Assembly: GCA_965283955.1 (NCBI GenBank) | Contig: CBDIQW010000001.1 | Location: 2,356,001-2,420,000 of the forward strand | DNA length: 64,000 nucleotides | Reading direction: 5' to 3' | From: Emticicia sp965283955 | GTDB lineage: Bacteria; Bacteroidota; Bacteroidia; Cytophagales; Spirosomataceae | In this document: piece after piece, positions 1 through 9,478 of the stretch | Position numbering within the stretch: the stretch's first letter is position 1 | Layout of the letters: each line of letters opens with the position of its first letter | Notes under the pieces: generated by a model | The model's database searches: none | What the model was told of the DNA's origin: nothing | The model's input: only the letters and a program-made list of their open reading frames with translations | Program-made: the position numbers and the translations under genes

Positions 1-621
1 CTATGCCTTTTGGCGAATATCTGACCTTGATTGAACAAGGTACCTACCGACTTACGTATATTCTTGTTCGATATTTTTAAGATTGTACCAGAATTGGCCA
101 ACGATATTCGTTTCCCGACCATCATGGATGGCTTCTTGAAAAGCTACAAATTCATGTTTTTTGGTGGGCAAAATTCGGTCGTGAATCTGCATTATGACAT
201 GGACTGTTCGAATGTATTCCTGACCCAGTTTCAGACTCGTAAGCAAGCGATTCTTTTCTCGCCCGATAAAAGTGCGAATCTTTACCAACATCCGTTTACG
301 GTGCAATCTCACGTAAATCCGCTAAACCCAGACTATGAGCGTTATCCTGCCATGAAAAATTTGGAAGGCTTCGAGGCAACGTTTGGGCATGGCGAAACGC
401 TATTTATTCCGTCGTTATGGTGGCATTATATTAAGTATGTCGATGGTGGATTTAGTTTGGCACTTCGAGCAAATGATTCTATCTTTACAACTGCTCGTGG
501 TGGCTGGAATGTGGTAAGGCATACATTTATTGATAAAGGCATGACCAAACTGGCGGGTGATTCGTGGAAACAATGGAAAGAACGCAAAGCCATTGAAAAT
601 GCCAATGAAGTGTTGGTGTAG
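1..621 (+). pseudogene. Cupin-like (JmjC/cupin_8) protein, 5' cut by window edge and frameshifted near 39-42
   Basis: The reading frame at position 3 is open to the left edge and gives MPFGEYLTLIEQG, then runs into a stop at about 81. The +1 frame takes over as PTDLRIFLFDIFK and runs to the stop at 621. Together they read as a cupin_8/JmjC-like 2-oxoglutarate/Fe(II) oxygenase. The metal ligands are visible as LHYD (His and Asp, near nt 190-198) and WWHY (His, near nt 424-426), the HxD...H pattern of the family. The substrate cannot be told. One extra base between 39 and 42 explains the break. The true start lies outside the window. A TTG start at 31 would lack the N-terminal part of the fold, so I do not believe it. 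Confidence 0.75.
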
Positions 622-661
622 TCCGCAGACCATGACATAAAATTTGGATTGAATAGTACGT

Positions 662-1236
662 ATGCAGAAACAAGATTTAAGAAAAGAATATCTTCAAAAA
701 CGAAAAGCCCTCACTGAAATAGAAGTTGAGGGCTTTTCGAGAAAAATACACGACTGGTTTTTAGAAGTATTCCTGTGCATGCCTACGCTACGATTCATAC
801 TTTCTTGCCAATCAAACGCAATAATGAGATAGATACTTGGCTCATTATCAATACACTGCAAAAAGACTTTGCCACTGATATTGTCATTCCGAAAAGCCAC
901 GAAGATGGCACAATGAGCCATTATTTACTTACAAAAGATACTATTTTTGAAGAAAATAAATGGAAAATTCCAGAGCCATCGTCTAATTCATATCTCATAT
1001 CTCATATCTCAAAACTTGACTTGGTTCTAATTCCTCTACTTTGTTTCGATAAAAAAGGCTATCGAGTTGGCTACGGAAAAGGTTATTACGACCGATTTTT
1101 GGCCGAATGCCGCCCCGATGTCATGAAAATTGGTCTTTCGATTTTTGAGCCTGTTGATGAAATCAGCGATGTTGATGAGTTTGATGTCAAAATGAATTAC
1201 TGTATTACGCCAAATAAAATTTGGAGTTTTTTGTAA
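662..1236 (+). pseudogene. 5-formyltetrahydrofolate cyclo-ligase, frameshifted at 772-773
   Basis: This enzyme converts 5-formyl-THF to 5,10-methenyl-THF using ATP, in the cytoplasm. The first part starts with ATG at 662 (MQKQDLRKEYLQKRKAL, the basic N-terminal helix of the family) and reads to WFLEVF. The rest is in another frame from VHAYATIHTF to the stop at 1236. The C-terminal ATP-binding signature is clear: GYRVGYGKGYYDRFL near nt 1063-1098. A TTCCCT to TTCCT change at 772-773 (one C lost from a C3 run) restores a continuous protein of about 191 residues, normal for the family. Because the gene is usually single copy and useful, a sequencing error is the easier explanation. Confidence 0.85.
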
Positions 1237-1275
1237 ATTTTGTACTATTCCAAGAAGTCGAACCAAATTTTACAT

Positions 1276-1283
1276 TATCTTTG
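1276..1283 (+). promoter_or_regulatory. Bacteroidota -7 promoter element (TATCTTTG), weak
   Basis: TATCTTTG fits TAnnTTTG and lies 105 bases before asd, but no TTG sits at the usual 17-23 base spacing upstream. Between it and asd is a CCCCTTCAGGGG hairpin near 1353-1364. Confidence 0.35.
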
Positions 1284-1387
1284 CGAACCCAAAACCGATT
1301 CGTCGGAACGCCCTATGTGGGTATGATGTATTTTACTAACTAAAAAGACTCCCCTTCAGGGGCTGGGGGTGGTCGGCTTTTAAAAAA

Positions 1388-2380
1388 ATGAAAATTGCAG
1401 TAGTTGGTGCAACTGGCTTAGTTGGCACTGAAATCTTGAAAGTATTGGCGGAAAGAAACTTTCCCGTTACCGAAATCATTCCTGTTGCTTCCGAAAAATC
1501 AATTGGTAAACAGGTTGAGTTTAAGGGTAAACAGTTTACGGTGGTAGGCTACGAAGATGCGATCAAGATGAAACCTGCGGTTGCGATTTTCTCGGCAGGT
1601 GGAAGCTCTTCTTTGGCTTTAGCACCCTTGTTTGCTGAGGCAGGTATTCCTGTAATTGACAACTCTTCGGCGTGGAGAATGGACCCAACTAAAAAGTTGA
1701 TAGTTCCAGAAGTAAACGCAAACACAATTACGGCAGAAGATAAAATCATTGCCAATCCAAACTGTTCGACAATCCAGATGGTAGTGGTCATGAAGCCATT
1801 ACACGATAAATATAAAATCAAACGTGTAGTTGTTTCTACTTACCAATCGGTAACAGGAACAGGTAAAGCGGCAGTTGACCAATTGTTTGCTGAGCGTGTA
1901 GGCGACGATAGCGTGAAGAAAGTATATCCGCACAAAATCGACCTTAACGTATTGCCGCACATTGATGTTTTCTTAGACAACGGTTATACCAAAGAAGAAA
2001 TGAAAATGGTCAACGAAACTAAGAAAATCATGGGCGATGATAGTATTGCAGTTACGGCAACTACCGTTCGTATCCCAACCGTTGGTGGACACTCAGAAGC
2101 TGTAAATATCGAGTTTGAAAACGATTTTGATTTAGATGAAGTTCGTCGATTATTGAGCGAAACCGAAGGTGTTATCGTGCAAGACGATGTGAAGAACTTC
2201 GTTTACCCAATGCCAATCAATTCGCATGGAAAAGATGAGGTATTTGTAGGGCGTATCCGTCGTGACGAATCACAGAAAAATACATTAAACCTTTGGGTGG
2301 TTGCCGATAACCTTCGCAAAGGTGCAGCTACCAACGCTGTTCAGATTGCTGAATATATGTTGAAAGCAAATTTATTGTAA
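1388..2380 (+). CDS. asd: Aspartate-semialdehyde dehydrogenase
   Basis: It reduces aspartyl-4-phosphate to aspartate semialdehyde with NADPH, the branch point to lysine/diaminopimelate, threonine and methionine. The 330-residue length is typical. The N-terminus holds the Rossmann motif GATGLVG (7-13). The active-site cysteine is C126 in NPNCSTIQ and the catalytic histidine H234 is in GGHSEA. The ATG at 1388 places the Rossmann motif directly at the N-terminus, as in the family. It stands alone, followed by two hairpins. Nothing looks abnormal. Confidence 0.97.
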   Translation: MKIAVVGATGLVGTEILKVLAERNFPVTEIIPVASEKSIGKQVEFKGKQFTVVGYEDAIKMKPAVAIFSAGGSSSLALAPLFAEAGIPVIDNSSAWRMDPTKKLIVPEVNANTITAEDKIIANPNCSTIQMVVVMKPLHDKYKIKRVVVSTYQSVTGTGKAAVDQLFAERVGDDSVKKVYPHKIDLNVLPHIDVFLDNGYTKEEMKMVNETKKIMGDDSIAVTATTVRIPTVGGHSEAVNIEFENDFDLDEVRRLLSETEGVIVQDDVKNFVYPMPINSHGKDEVFVGRIRRDESQKNTLNLWVVADNLRKGAATNAVQIAEYMLKANLL

Positions 2381-2440
2381 AACAACTTTCCAAGTTGTTA
2401 GTTTTCAAAGGGAAGGCATTTTAAATGTCTTCCCTTTTTG
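2381..2440 (+). terminator. Double hairpin, rho-independent terminator after asd
   Basis: A perfect 8-bp stem (AACAACTT, loop TCC, AAGTTGTT at 2381-2399) starts right after the stop codon. A second stem follows, GGGAAGGCATTT pairing with AAATGTCTTCCC (2410-2435, one G-T pair), and ends in TTTTTG. The second is a good intrinsic terminator. Confidence 0.8.
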
Positions 2441-2469
2441 TTTTAAATCTTACCAAAAGATTACATTTG
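2438..2469 (+). promoter_or_regulatory. Bacteroidota-type promoter for the acylase gene
   Basis: TACATTTG at 2462-2469 matches TAnnTTTG. TTG at 2438-2440 lies 21 bases upstream, within the usual spacing. Transcription would start near 2476, about 25 bases before the ATG at 2502. Confidence 0.6.
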
Positions 2470-2501
2470 TGCTAATCAAGCAATTACAATTCAACCTAAT
2501 A

Positions 2502-4560
2502 ATGAAAAAACTATTCTTAATTCTTCTTTTATGCTCTACGGGGGCATTTGCCCAGATAAATCCCGAAAATATTAAAATCGTGCGTGATAAATGGGGCGTT
2601 CCGCACATTTATGCCAAAACCGACCCCGAAGTAGCTTACGGACTGGCTTGGGCAAATGCCGAAGATGATTTCAAAACTATGCAGCTTACGCTTTTGGCGG
2701 GAAAAGGCATGGTAGGCCGCCACAAAGGTAAAGACGGAGCAACGGTTGATTACGTAGTGGCACTTTTACGTTGCCGAGAAGTGGTTGAAGAGCAATACGA
2801 CAAAGCACTTTCGCCCGAATATAAAGCACTTATCGAGGGTTATACAGCGGGTATTAACGCCTATGCCGCCAAGCATCCCGAAGAAGTTTTGGTGAAAGGT
2901 TCGTTTCCGACAAACCCTAAAGAATATACCACCAGCACAGTGCTTTCGCTGTCGATGATTTCGGGAGTTGATGCGGTTTTGCAGAAAATCTTCCAAGAAA
3001 AAGTAAAAACTCTCGATGATTTTAAGGCTGCAGGCTCGAACGCAATTGCAGTTCACAGTTCTAAAACAACTGATGGAAGTTCGTATTTGGCTATCAACCC
3101 ACACCAACCACTCGAAGGACCAGTGGCTTGGTATGAAGCTCATTTGTGCAGTGAAGAAGGCCTAAACGTACTCGGAGCATTATTCCCTGGTGGAGCCAGT
3201 GATTTTTGTGGGTGCAAACGAAAATTTGGGTTGGACACACACCGTCAATTATCAAGATAAAGTCGATGTTTTTCAACTCGAAATGAATCCTGTCAACAAA
3301 ATGCAATATAAATTTGATGGAAAATGGGAAACTTTAGAGCAGAAAACTGTGAAACTAAAAGTAAAAATGGGAGCGTTTACGATTCCTGTTAAAAAGGTGG
3401 CTTTATGGAGTAAATATGGTGCAACAATTCAGACTAAACAAGGTACTTTTTCGGTTAGATTCAGTGCTAATCAAGATATTCGAGGCATTGAACAATGGTA
3501 TAAAATGGATAAAGCTCGTAATTTCTCGGAGTTTTACAAAGCCATGCAGATGACGGCTATCCCAGGTTTTAACACGATTTACGCAGATAAACGAGACACC
3601 ATTTTTTATGTAAGCAACGGTAAAATTCCTTTCCGTGCCGAAGGCTACGATTGGAAAAGTACAATTCCTGGTAATACTTCAAAAACACTTACCACTTCTT
3701 TTCATCCGCTGAAAGATTTACCGCAATACGTCAATCCTGCGAGTGGCTATTTATTTAATGCCAATCATACGCCTTTCAATGCAACTGGTGATAGAGATAA
3801 TCTAAAAGCCAAAGATTTCGACCAAACAATGGGTTATGAGGTAAAAGATAATAACCGAAGTATTCGTTTTCAAGAATTGTTTTCACAGTATGATAAAATC
3901 TCTTTTGATGATTTAAAGCGTATCAAATACGATGGACAATTGCCAAAGGGGAAACTCTATTTTCCAGCCAATACTGATGCTTTATTTCAACTAAATCCAC
4001 AAGAACATGCTGATATACAGCCACTTATCGAAAATCTAAACACTTGGAATAGAAAAACGAACATCGAAAGTAAGGGGGCGGCGATATTCTTAATTATATT
4101 CAATTACTTTACAACTGAGTTGGAAAAAAAGGGCAATGTAAGCGATTATGCAATTACGAAAAACGAAGCAGTAGCCGCTTTTCGCTACGTGAGTAGTTAC
4201 ATGAAACAACATTTCGGACGAACGGACATTGCACTCGGAGATTTACAAAAACTGGTACGAGGCGATATAGAAAAGCCCTCTTGGGGTTTACCCGATGTCA
4301 TCACGGCCATGCACACTCGCCCGTATAAAGATGGCAAATTGAAAGTTGTGCAAGGCGAGTCGTATATTGGATTAATTAAATTCCCGAAAGAAGGCCTACC
4401 CGAAATAGAAACGGTACTGAACTTCGGTCAATCGACTCATGCCGATAGCCCACACTTTGCCGACCAAATGGATTTATATTTGAGTCAGAAAACTAAAAAA
4501 ATGACACTCGACAAAGCAGAGGTGATGAAAACAGCCGTAAAAACATATACTCCCAAGTGA
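2502..4560 (+). pseudogene. Penicillin acylase family (Ntn) hydrolase, frameshifted near 3189-3197
   Basis: Exported N-terminal-nucleophile amidase of the penicillin G acylase/AHL acylase (PvdQ) family, which cuts acyl amides such as acyl-homoserine lactones or beta-lactams; the substrate here is unknown. A signal peptide opens the protein (MKKLFLILLLCSTGAFAQ). The alpha chain ends before GSNAIAV, where S179 is the expected self-processing nucleophile. The second half resumes as PVIFVGANENLGWTH in another frame. A change in GGTGGAGCCAGTG (one extra base, or two C lost) joins the halves to about 685 residues, near family size. I take the ATG at 2502 because the upstream GTG at 2469 lies in the promoter and would bury the signal peptide. 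Confidence 0.85.
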
Positions 4561-4642
4561 TAAATATCAAGTGTCTTTTGTTTGAAATAAAGCCAGTATT
4601 TTATAGATTTACTTACAAATCCTACAAATTAATTTGATAAAT

Positions 4643-5170
4643 ATGAAAAAAATATTTGCATTCGCCCTTCTACTTTTGAGTTTGCTTTATAGCAAATCAT
4701 ATAGTCAGGCAGTCAAAGACCCGATTGGGCCAGTTTTTTATGCCTATGCATCTCAAAATATTAGCTATCCTGTTGGTGCTATTAGATGAAGCATTTATGG
4801 TCGAGTTTATGCATCTTTTGAAGTAAATTCAACAGGAAAAATAAAAAATGTCAATGTTATTTACCCATTAGTAAGCCAAAAAGTTAGTAAATCGTTGGGC
4901 TTTGAAAATGAAATTGTGAGTGGCTTATCCAAAATCCCTAAGCTCAATCACGTAGAGGCAGGGAAGTATATTCTGCCAATTGCATTCGTTTACAAGAATA
5001 TGTATTATGGAGATGTAAATTACCCTACAAATAGAATTTCGGAAGATTATTTCTCGAAAGATTTCAAATTTTTACAAGAAATTCAGATTACGGCTCGAAG
5101 TGACCAATATCGCTCGCTTCGACCCTACTCCAACGTTCCGCCAATGAGTAGGCAAATTATTGAGTATTAA
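4643..5170 (+). pseudogene. Secreted TonB-C-terminal-like protein with an in-frame TGA at 4787-4789
   Basis: From ATG 4643 the frame gives a signal peptide (MKKIFAFALLLLSLLYSKSYSQ), a region ending YPVGAIR, then TGA. The same frame continues without further stops as SIYGRVYASFEVNSTGKIKN and on to TAA at 5168-5170. The pattern of a YP segment, then GRVYASFEV, then GKIKNVNV recalls the TonB C-terminal domain fold, but the similarity is loose. Removing the TGA (for instance CGA read as TGA) gives about 175 residues. Other genes here stop at TGA, so recoding is unlikely. Either a point mutation or a base error broke it. Confidence 0.6.
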
Positions 5171-5213
5171 TAAGAACGGCTCTTAGGTTTTTCTAAGAGC
5201 CGTTCTTATTTTT
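5171..5213. terminator. Strong bidirectional terminator
   Basis: A perfect 16-bp stem, TAAGAACGGCTCTTAG (5171-5186) with its complement at 5193-5208, loop GTTTTT, followed by ATTTTT. It separates the secreted-protein gene from the converging purB and can serve both. Confidence 0.9.
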
Positions 5214-6564
5214 ATATCCCTGTATAATTAAAAGGTGAAATGCGTCGAAGTTCGTATTTTACTTTTTCACCTACATCAAGGGTATCTATAAATTCTTTGA
5301 TACGTTTTTCGGTAATTTTCTCATTTTTACGAGTCAATTCTTTTAATGCCTCGTAGGGTTTCGGGAAACCTTCACGACGAAGAACTGTCTGAATACCTTC
5401 AGCCACAACCGCCCAGTTTTCTTCCAAATGGTGGTCGATTGCTTCTTGGTTGAGTTCAAGTTTATTCATGCCTTTTAGCAAAGAATTTAAGGCAATAACC
5501 GTGTGTCCAACTGGCACGCCGAGATTTCTCAAAACTGTCGAATCAGTCAAGTCTCTCTGTAAGCGAGAAATTGGTAATTTTGCCGAAAAATGTTCGAAAA
5601 GTGCATTGGCCACGCCTAAATTTCCTTCAGCATTTTCAAAATCGATCGGATTTACTTTATGTGGCATTGCCGACGAACCAATTTCACCCGCTTTAATTTT
5701 TTGCTTGAAATAACCCATCGAAACATAAGTCCAAACATCACGAGAAAAATCAATCAAGATAGTATTAAGGCGTTTGAGAGCATCAAACATGGCTGCCAAC
5801 ATATCATAATGCTCAATCTGTGTAGTTTTCTGACTACGAGAAAGTCCGAGCCAGTCATTTACGAAACTATTACCAAACGTCACCCAGTCGGTTTGTGGAT
5901 ACGCTACATTGTGAGCGTTAAAATTACCCGTTGCTCCACCAAATTTGGCGGCATAAGGTACTGCATTCAGCATTTCGAGTTGTTTCTCGATTCTTTCGCA
6001 GAACACTAACAATTCTTTGCCCAAGCGAGTAGGCGAAGCGGGTTGTCCGTGTGTGTGGGCGAGTAGTGCAATATCTTTCCATTGTTCGGCTAATTCGTGC
6101 AATTTTGCCAAAACCTGCTGAAAAGTTGGTACAACCTCAACAAGCATCGCTTCTTTCAACGATAATGGAATAGCAGTGTTATTTACGTCCTGCGAAGTAA
6201 GTCCAAAGTGAATAAATTCTGAGTGTTGTCCAATTCCCAAAACTTCAAAAGCTTCTTTGATAAAATACTCAACGGCTTTTACATCGTGATTGGTTACTTT
6301 CTCTGTTTCTTTGATTTTGAGGGCATCTTCTTCCGAAAAATTTTCATAAATGGCACGAAGATTTTTATACAAACCTTTATCAAAACCTTCGAGTTGTGGT
6401 AGAGGAAGTTCGCAAAGGGCAATAAAGTATTCAATTTCAACTCTCACACGGTAGTGAATGAGTCCGAATTCCGAAAAATATTTTGCAAGATTTTCAATTT
6501 GTCGGCGGTATCGACCATCAACAGGAGAAATAGCGGTAAGGGTATTCAAAAGCATAGTTTTCAA
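5212..6564 (-). CDS. purB: Adenylosuccinate lyase
   Basis: It splits fumarate from SAICAR and from adenylosuccinate in purine synthesis. At 450 residues it belongs to the Escherichia coli type, shown by the opening LTAISPVDGRYR. The fumarase/aspartase superfamily signature SSAMPHKVNP lies at 297-306 with the mobile-loop catalytic serine; H172 in AHTHGQP is the expected general acid, and TSQDVNNT binds substrate. A second ATG three codons in (6555) is an equally good start. It stands alone and converges on the terminator at 5171-5213. Confidence 0.97.
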   Translation of the reverse strand: MKTMLLNTLTAISPVDGRYRRQIENLAKYFSEFGLIHYRVRVEIEYFIALCELPLPQLEGFDKGLYKNLRAIYENFSEEDALKIKETEKVTNHDVKAVEYFIKEAFEVLGIGQHSEFIHFGLTSQDVNNTAIPLSLKEAMLVEVVPTFQQVLAKLHELAEQWKDIALLAHTHGQPASPTRLGKELLVFCERIEKQLEMLNAVPYAAKFGGATGNFNAHNVAYPQTDWVTFGNSFVNDWLGLSRSQKTTQIEHYDMLAAMFDALKRLNTILIDFSRDVWTYVSMGYFKQKIKAGEIGSSAMPHKVNPIDFENAEGNLGVANALFEHFSAKLPISRLQRDLTDSTVLRNLGVPVGHTVIALNSLLKGMNKLELNQEAIDHHLEENWAVVAEGIQTVLRREGFPKPYEALKELTRKNEKITEKRIKEFIDTLDVGEKVKYELRRISPFNYTGI

Positions 6565-6775
6565 TTAATTATCTTTGGAAATTAGAAGTTTGGAAGATGG
6601 AAATTGGACTTAGTTGAGTGAAATCCCTTTAGAAAAGCCATATTAGCTTCTCGCCATTATCCAGCATCAAACCTCCAACATCGAAATTCAAAGCACAAAG
6701 TTAAACCTATTGTGTGTTCTGACAAAATAAATTAACTTGCCAAACAATTTCAACCCTATAACAAACAAACCCTCA

Positions 6776-7489
6776 ATGCAAACTTCAAACTTTATTGGCG
6801 AATTACTCGGTACGCTCGTACTAATTTTACTTGGCGATGGTGTCGTTGCAAATATTCTATTAAAAGGCTCAAAAGGTGAAAACGGTGGCTGGATCGTTGT
6901 AACTGCTGCTTGGGCATTTGCTGTGATGTGCGGCGTATTTGTGGCTCAAAAATTTGGTAGCCCTGATGCACATCTCAATCCAGCAATTACGATTGCAATG
7001 GCCGTAAAAACAGGCAACTGGGCAAATGTTGCTCCATTTATTGCCGCTCAATTGATTGGTGCATTTTTGGGTGCTACACTCGTTTGGCTTGCTTATCTTC
7101 CGCACTGGGCAATAACCGAAGATAAAGGAGCAAAACTGGGTGTTTTTGCCACTGCTCCGGCCATTAGAAATACTACTGGTAATCTTATTTCTGAAATCAT
7201 TGGTACAATCATACTAATTGTTGTGTCAAGTTCGTTTACAGCCGATTTGCCTAATGGATTTGCACCTTACTTGGTTGGCATGCTGGTTTGGTCAATTGGT
7301 TTATCTCTTGGTGGGCCAACTGGGTATGCCATCAATCCTGCACGTGATTTAGGACCACGCATTGCACATGCTGTTTTGCCAATTTCGGGCAAAGGAACGA
7401 GCGACTGGAGCTATGCTTGGATTCCTGTTGTGGGTCCAATCATTGGTGGTATTTTGGCAGTACTTTTCTTAAATGCGTTCAATCTTTAA
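6776..7489 (+). CDS. glpF: MIP-family channel, aquaglyceroporin type
   Basis: Inner-membrane channel passing glycerol and small neutral solutes. Two half-helix motifs are present: HLNPAIT (NPA at 68-70) and INPARDLGPR (NPA at 187-189). Asp191 after NPAR is typical of glycerol facilitators rather than strict water channels. Six membrane helices are apparent in 237 residues. I use ATG 6776 because an upstream TTG (6737) would add a polar tail before the first helix. No glycerol kinase is adjacent, so the physiological substrate is not confirmed by context. Confidence 0.9.
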   Translation: MQTSNFIGELLGTLVLILLGDGVVANILLKGSKGENGGWIVVTAAWAFAVMCGVFVAQKFGSPDAHLNPAITIAMAVKTGNWANVAPFIAAQLIGAFLGATLVWLAYLPHWAITEDKGAKLGVFATAPAIRNTTGNLISEIIGTIILIVVSSSFTADLPNGFAPYLVGMLVWSIGLSLGGPTGYAINPARDLGPRIAHAVLPISGKGTSDWSYAWIPVVGPIIGGILAVLFLNAFNL

Positions 7490-7535
7490 TTCAACATCCC
7501 ATTATCATTACCCCGATATATAACATTCATTTATC

Positions 7536-9430
7536 ATGAAGCGACTACTTATTATTTTATTGAGTTTGGCATCGACCGCTTGGGGGCAAAATACATACTG
7601 TATTATTCCACAGCCCGACACACTTATTGCTCAAAATGGCACATTCGTAATTAGTAGTGAAACCAGAATAATTTTACAAACAAACGATGCACCAACGGCA
7701 GCAGTAGCGAAACTTCTTTCGAGCCAGGTAGCACTTACTACTGGAATGAAACTATTTACTGAGGTTTCGCTTCCAAAAGTGCCAAGAATTGACCCAAAAA
7801 CAAAAAAAGCAATTCCTGTTCCTCCAATCACAAATGCAATCTTGTTCGTAAAACCAACTCGCCCAATGCCAGAGGACAACTACGAACTTTTGGTTGAGCC
7901 AAACCTCGTAACCATCACAGCAAGTGCTTCGCAAGGATATTTTTATGCTCTTCAAACGCTATTTCAGTTGCTACCCGCCGAAATTTATAGTTCGGCCAAA
8001 GTCAATGGTTTACAACTAAAAATGCCTTGCGTAAGTATTGTTGATAAACCACGCTACGAACACCGTGGTTTTATGCTTGATGTGGGTCGTCATTTTATGC
8101 CACTTTCTTTTGTAAAAAAACAATTGATTTATTGGCTATGCACAAAATGAATGTTTTGCATTGGCACCTAACCGAAGACCAAGGTTGGAGAATAGAAATT
8201 CTGAAATACCCTCGCCTTACACAAGTTGGTTCGGTACGTTCTGAAACAGTTGAAGGCAAGATGAATTATAATCAACCGCTAAAATTTGATGGAAAAGAAC
8301 ATTCAGGTTTTTATACACAAGATGAAATCAGAGAGGTAGTAAGATATGCTCAGGAAAAATATGTAACCATTATTCCTGAGATCGAAATGCCTGGCCATGC
8401 TTTGGCGGCTTTAGCAGCATATCCAGAATTGGGCTGTACTGGAGGACCTTATGGTGTTGCCAAAATTTGGGGTGTAATCGAAGATGTTTACTGCCCTACC
8501 GAAAAGACTTTTAAGTTTATTGAAGATGTGCTGACCGAAGTAATGGAACTTTTCCCGAGTAAATATATCCATATCGGTGGCGATGAATGCCCAAAACTTA
8601 CATGGCAACGAAGCAAATTTTGTCAAGATTTAATGAAAGCCCAAGGTTTGAAAGATGAACACGAACTTCAAAGCTATTTTATTAAACGAATTGATAAGTT
8701 CTTAACCTCAAAAGGCAGAAAGCTTATGGGTTGGGACGAGATTTTAGAAGGTGGGCTTTCGCCGAATGCTACGGTTATGTCGTGGAGAGGCGTGCAGGGC
8801 GGAATCGAAGCTGCCAAACAAAAACATGATGTGGTCATGACACCAAATTCATACGTTTATATTGATTATTACCAATCTCACGCCATAACTGAACCTTTAG
8901 CGATTGGCGGTTTCTTGACTTTGGAGAAGGTTTACTCCTACGAACCAACTCCTTCGGAACTAAAACCAGAAGAAACAAAGTATATTTTGGGAGCTCAAGT
9001 AAATCTTTGGACAGAATACGTTTCCACTCCCGAACACGCCGAATATATGACATTCCCTCGTGCGTGTGCTTTATCGGAAGTGACATGGACACCATCCATC
9101 AAGAAAAACTTTACTGATTTTGGGCGTAGATTAGAAACCCACTTCAAGAGATTAGATGTGCTAAATGTAAATTATGCCAAAAGTATTTTTGATGTAAAAG
9201 AGACGGCTACTCCTAACAAAAACACCCAAACAGTTGAGGTAAAACTTGAACCTTTCGTGCGTGATGCACAGGTGCGTTATTCGCTCGATTTCTCGAAGCC
9301 AACTTCCAACTCTCCTGTTTTTGTGACACAGACTTTCAATAAATTAACCACTGTAAGGGCAGCAATTTTCAGAAATGGTCAACAAATTGGGAAAGAATTT
9401 GTAAAAACTTATAGAATGCCTGATAAGTGA
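7536..9430 (+). pseudogene. Beta-N-acetylhexosaminidase (GH20), frameshifted in an A run at 8114-8120
   Basis: Exported exo-enzyme removing terminal N-acetylglucosamine/galactosamine from glycans or chitin oligomers. A signal peptide (MKRLLIILLSLASTAWGQ) is followed by the GH20b N-terminal domain, then the TIM barrel starting at KPRYEHRGFMLDVGRHF. The frame breaks after SFVKK. The next frame continues TIDLLAMHKMNVLHWHL. The observed run is A7; A8 restores one protein of about 630 residues. The catalytic Asp-Glu pair sits in IGGDECPK (nt about 8573-8596). A chitobiase-like C-terminal domain follows. The gene is otherwise intact, so a homopolymer error is likely. Confidence 0.9.
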
Positions 9431-9478
9431 AATTGAATTTAATAATGTGGAGCATAACCTCTCAATGCAAATTATTAT

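Noticed and set aside
31..621. Complete gene starting at TTG 31
   Set aside because: A stop codon lies directly before it, and the other frame carries the missing conserved N-terminal stretch, so it is a frameshifted longer gene.
4787..4789. TGA as selenocysteine or reassigned codon
   Set aside because: Other genes here end at TGA (for example 4558-4560), the flanking protein has no selenoprotein motif, and I see no SECIS-like hairpin directly downstream.
8114..8120. Programmed frameshifting at A runs
   Set aside because: Only two of the eight breaks are at A runs, in unrelated genes, without a downstream stimulator structure that I can see.
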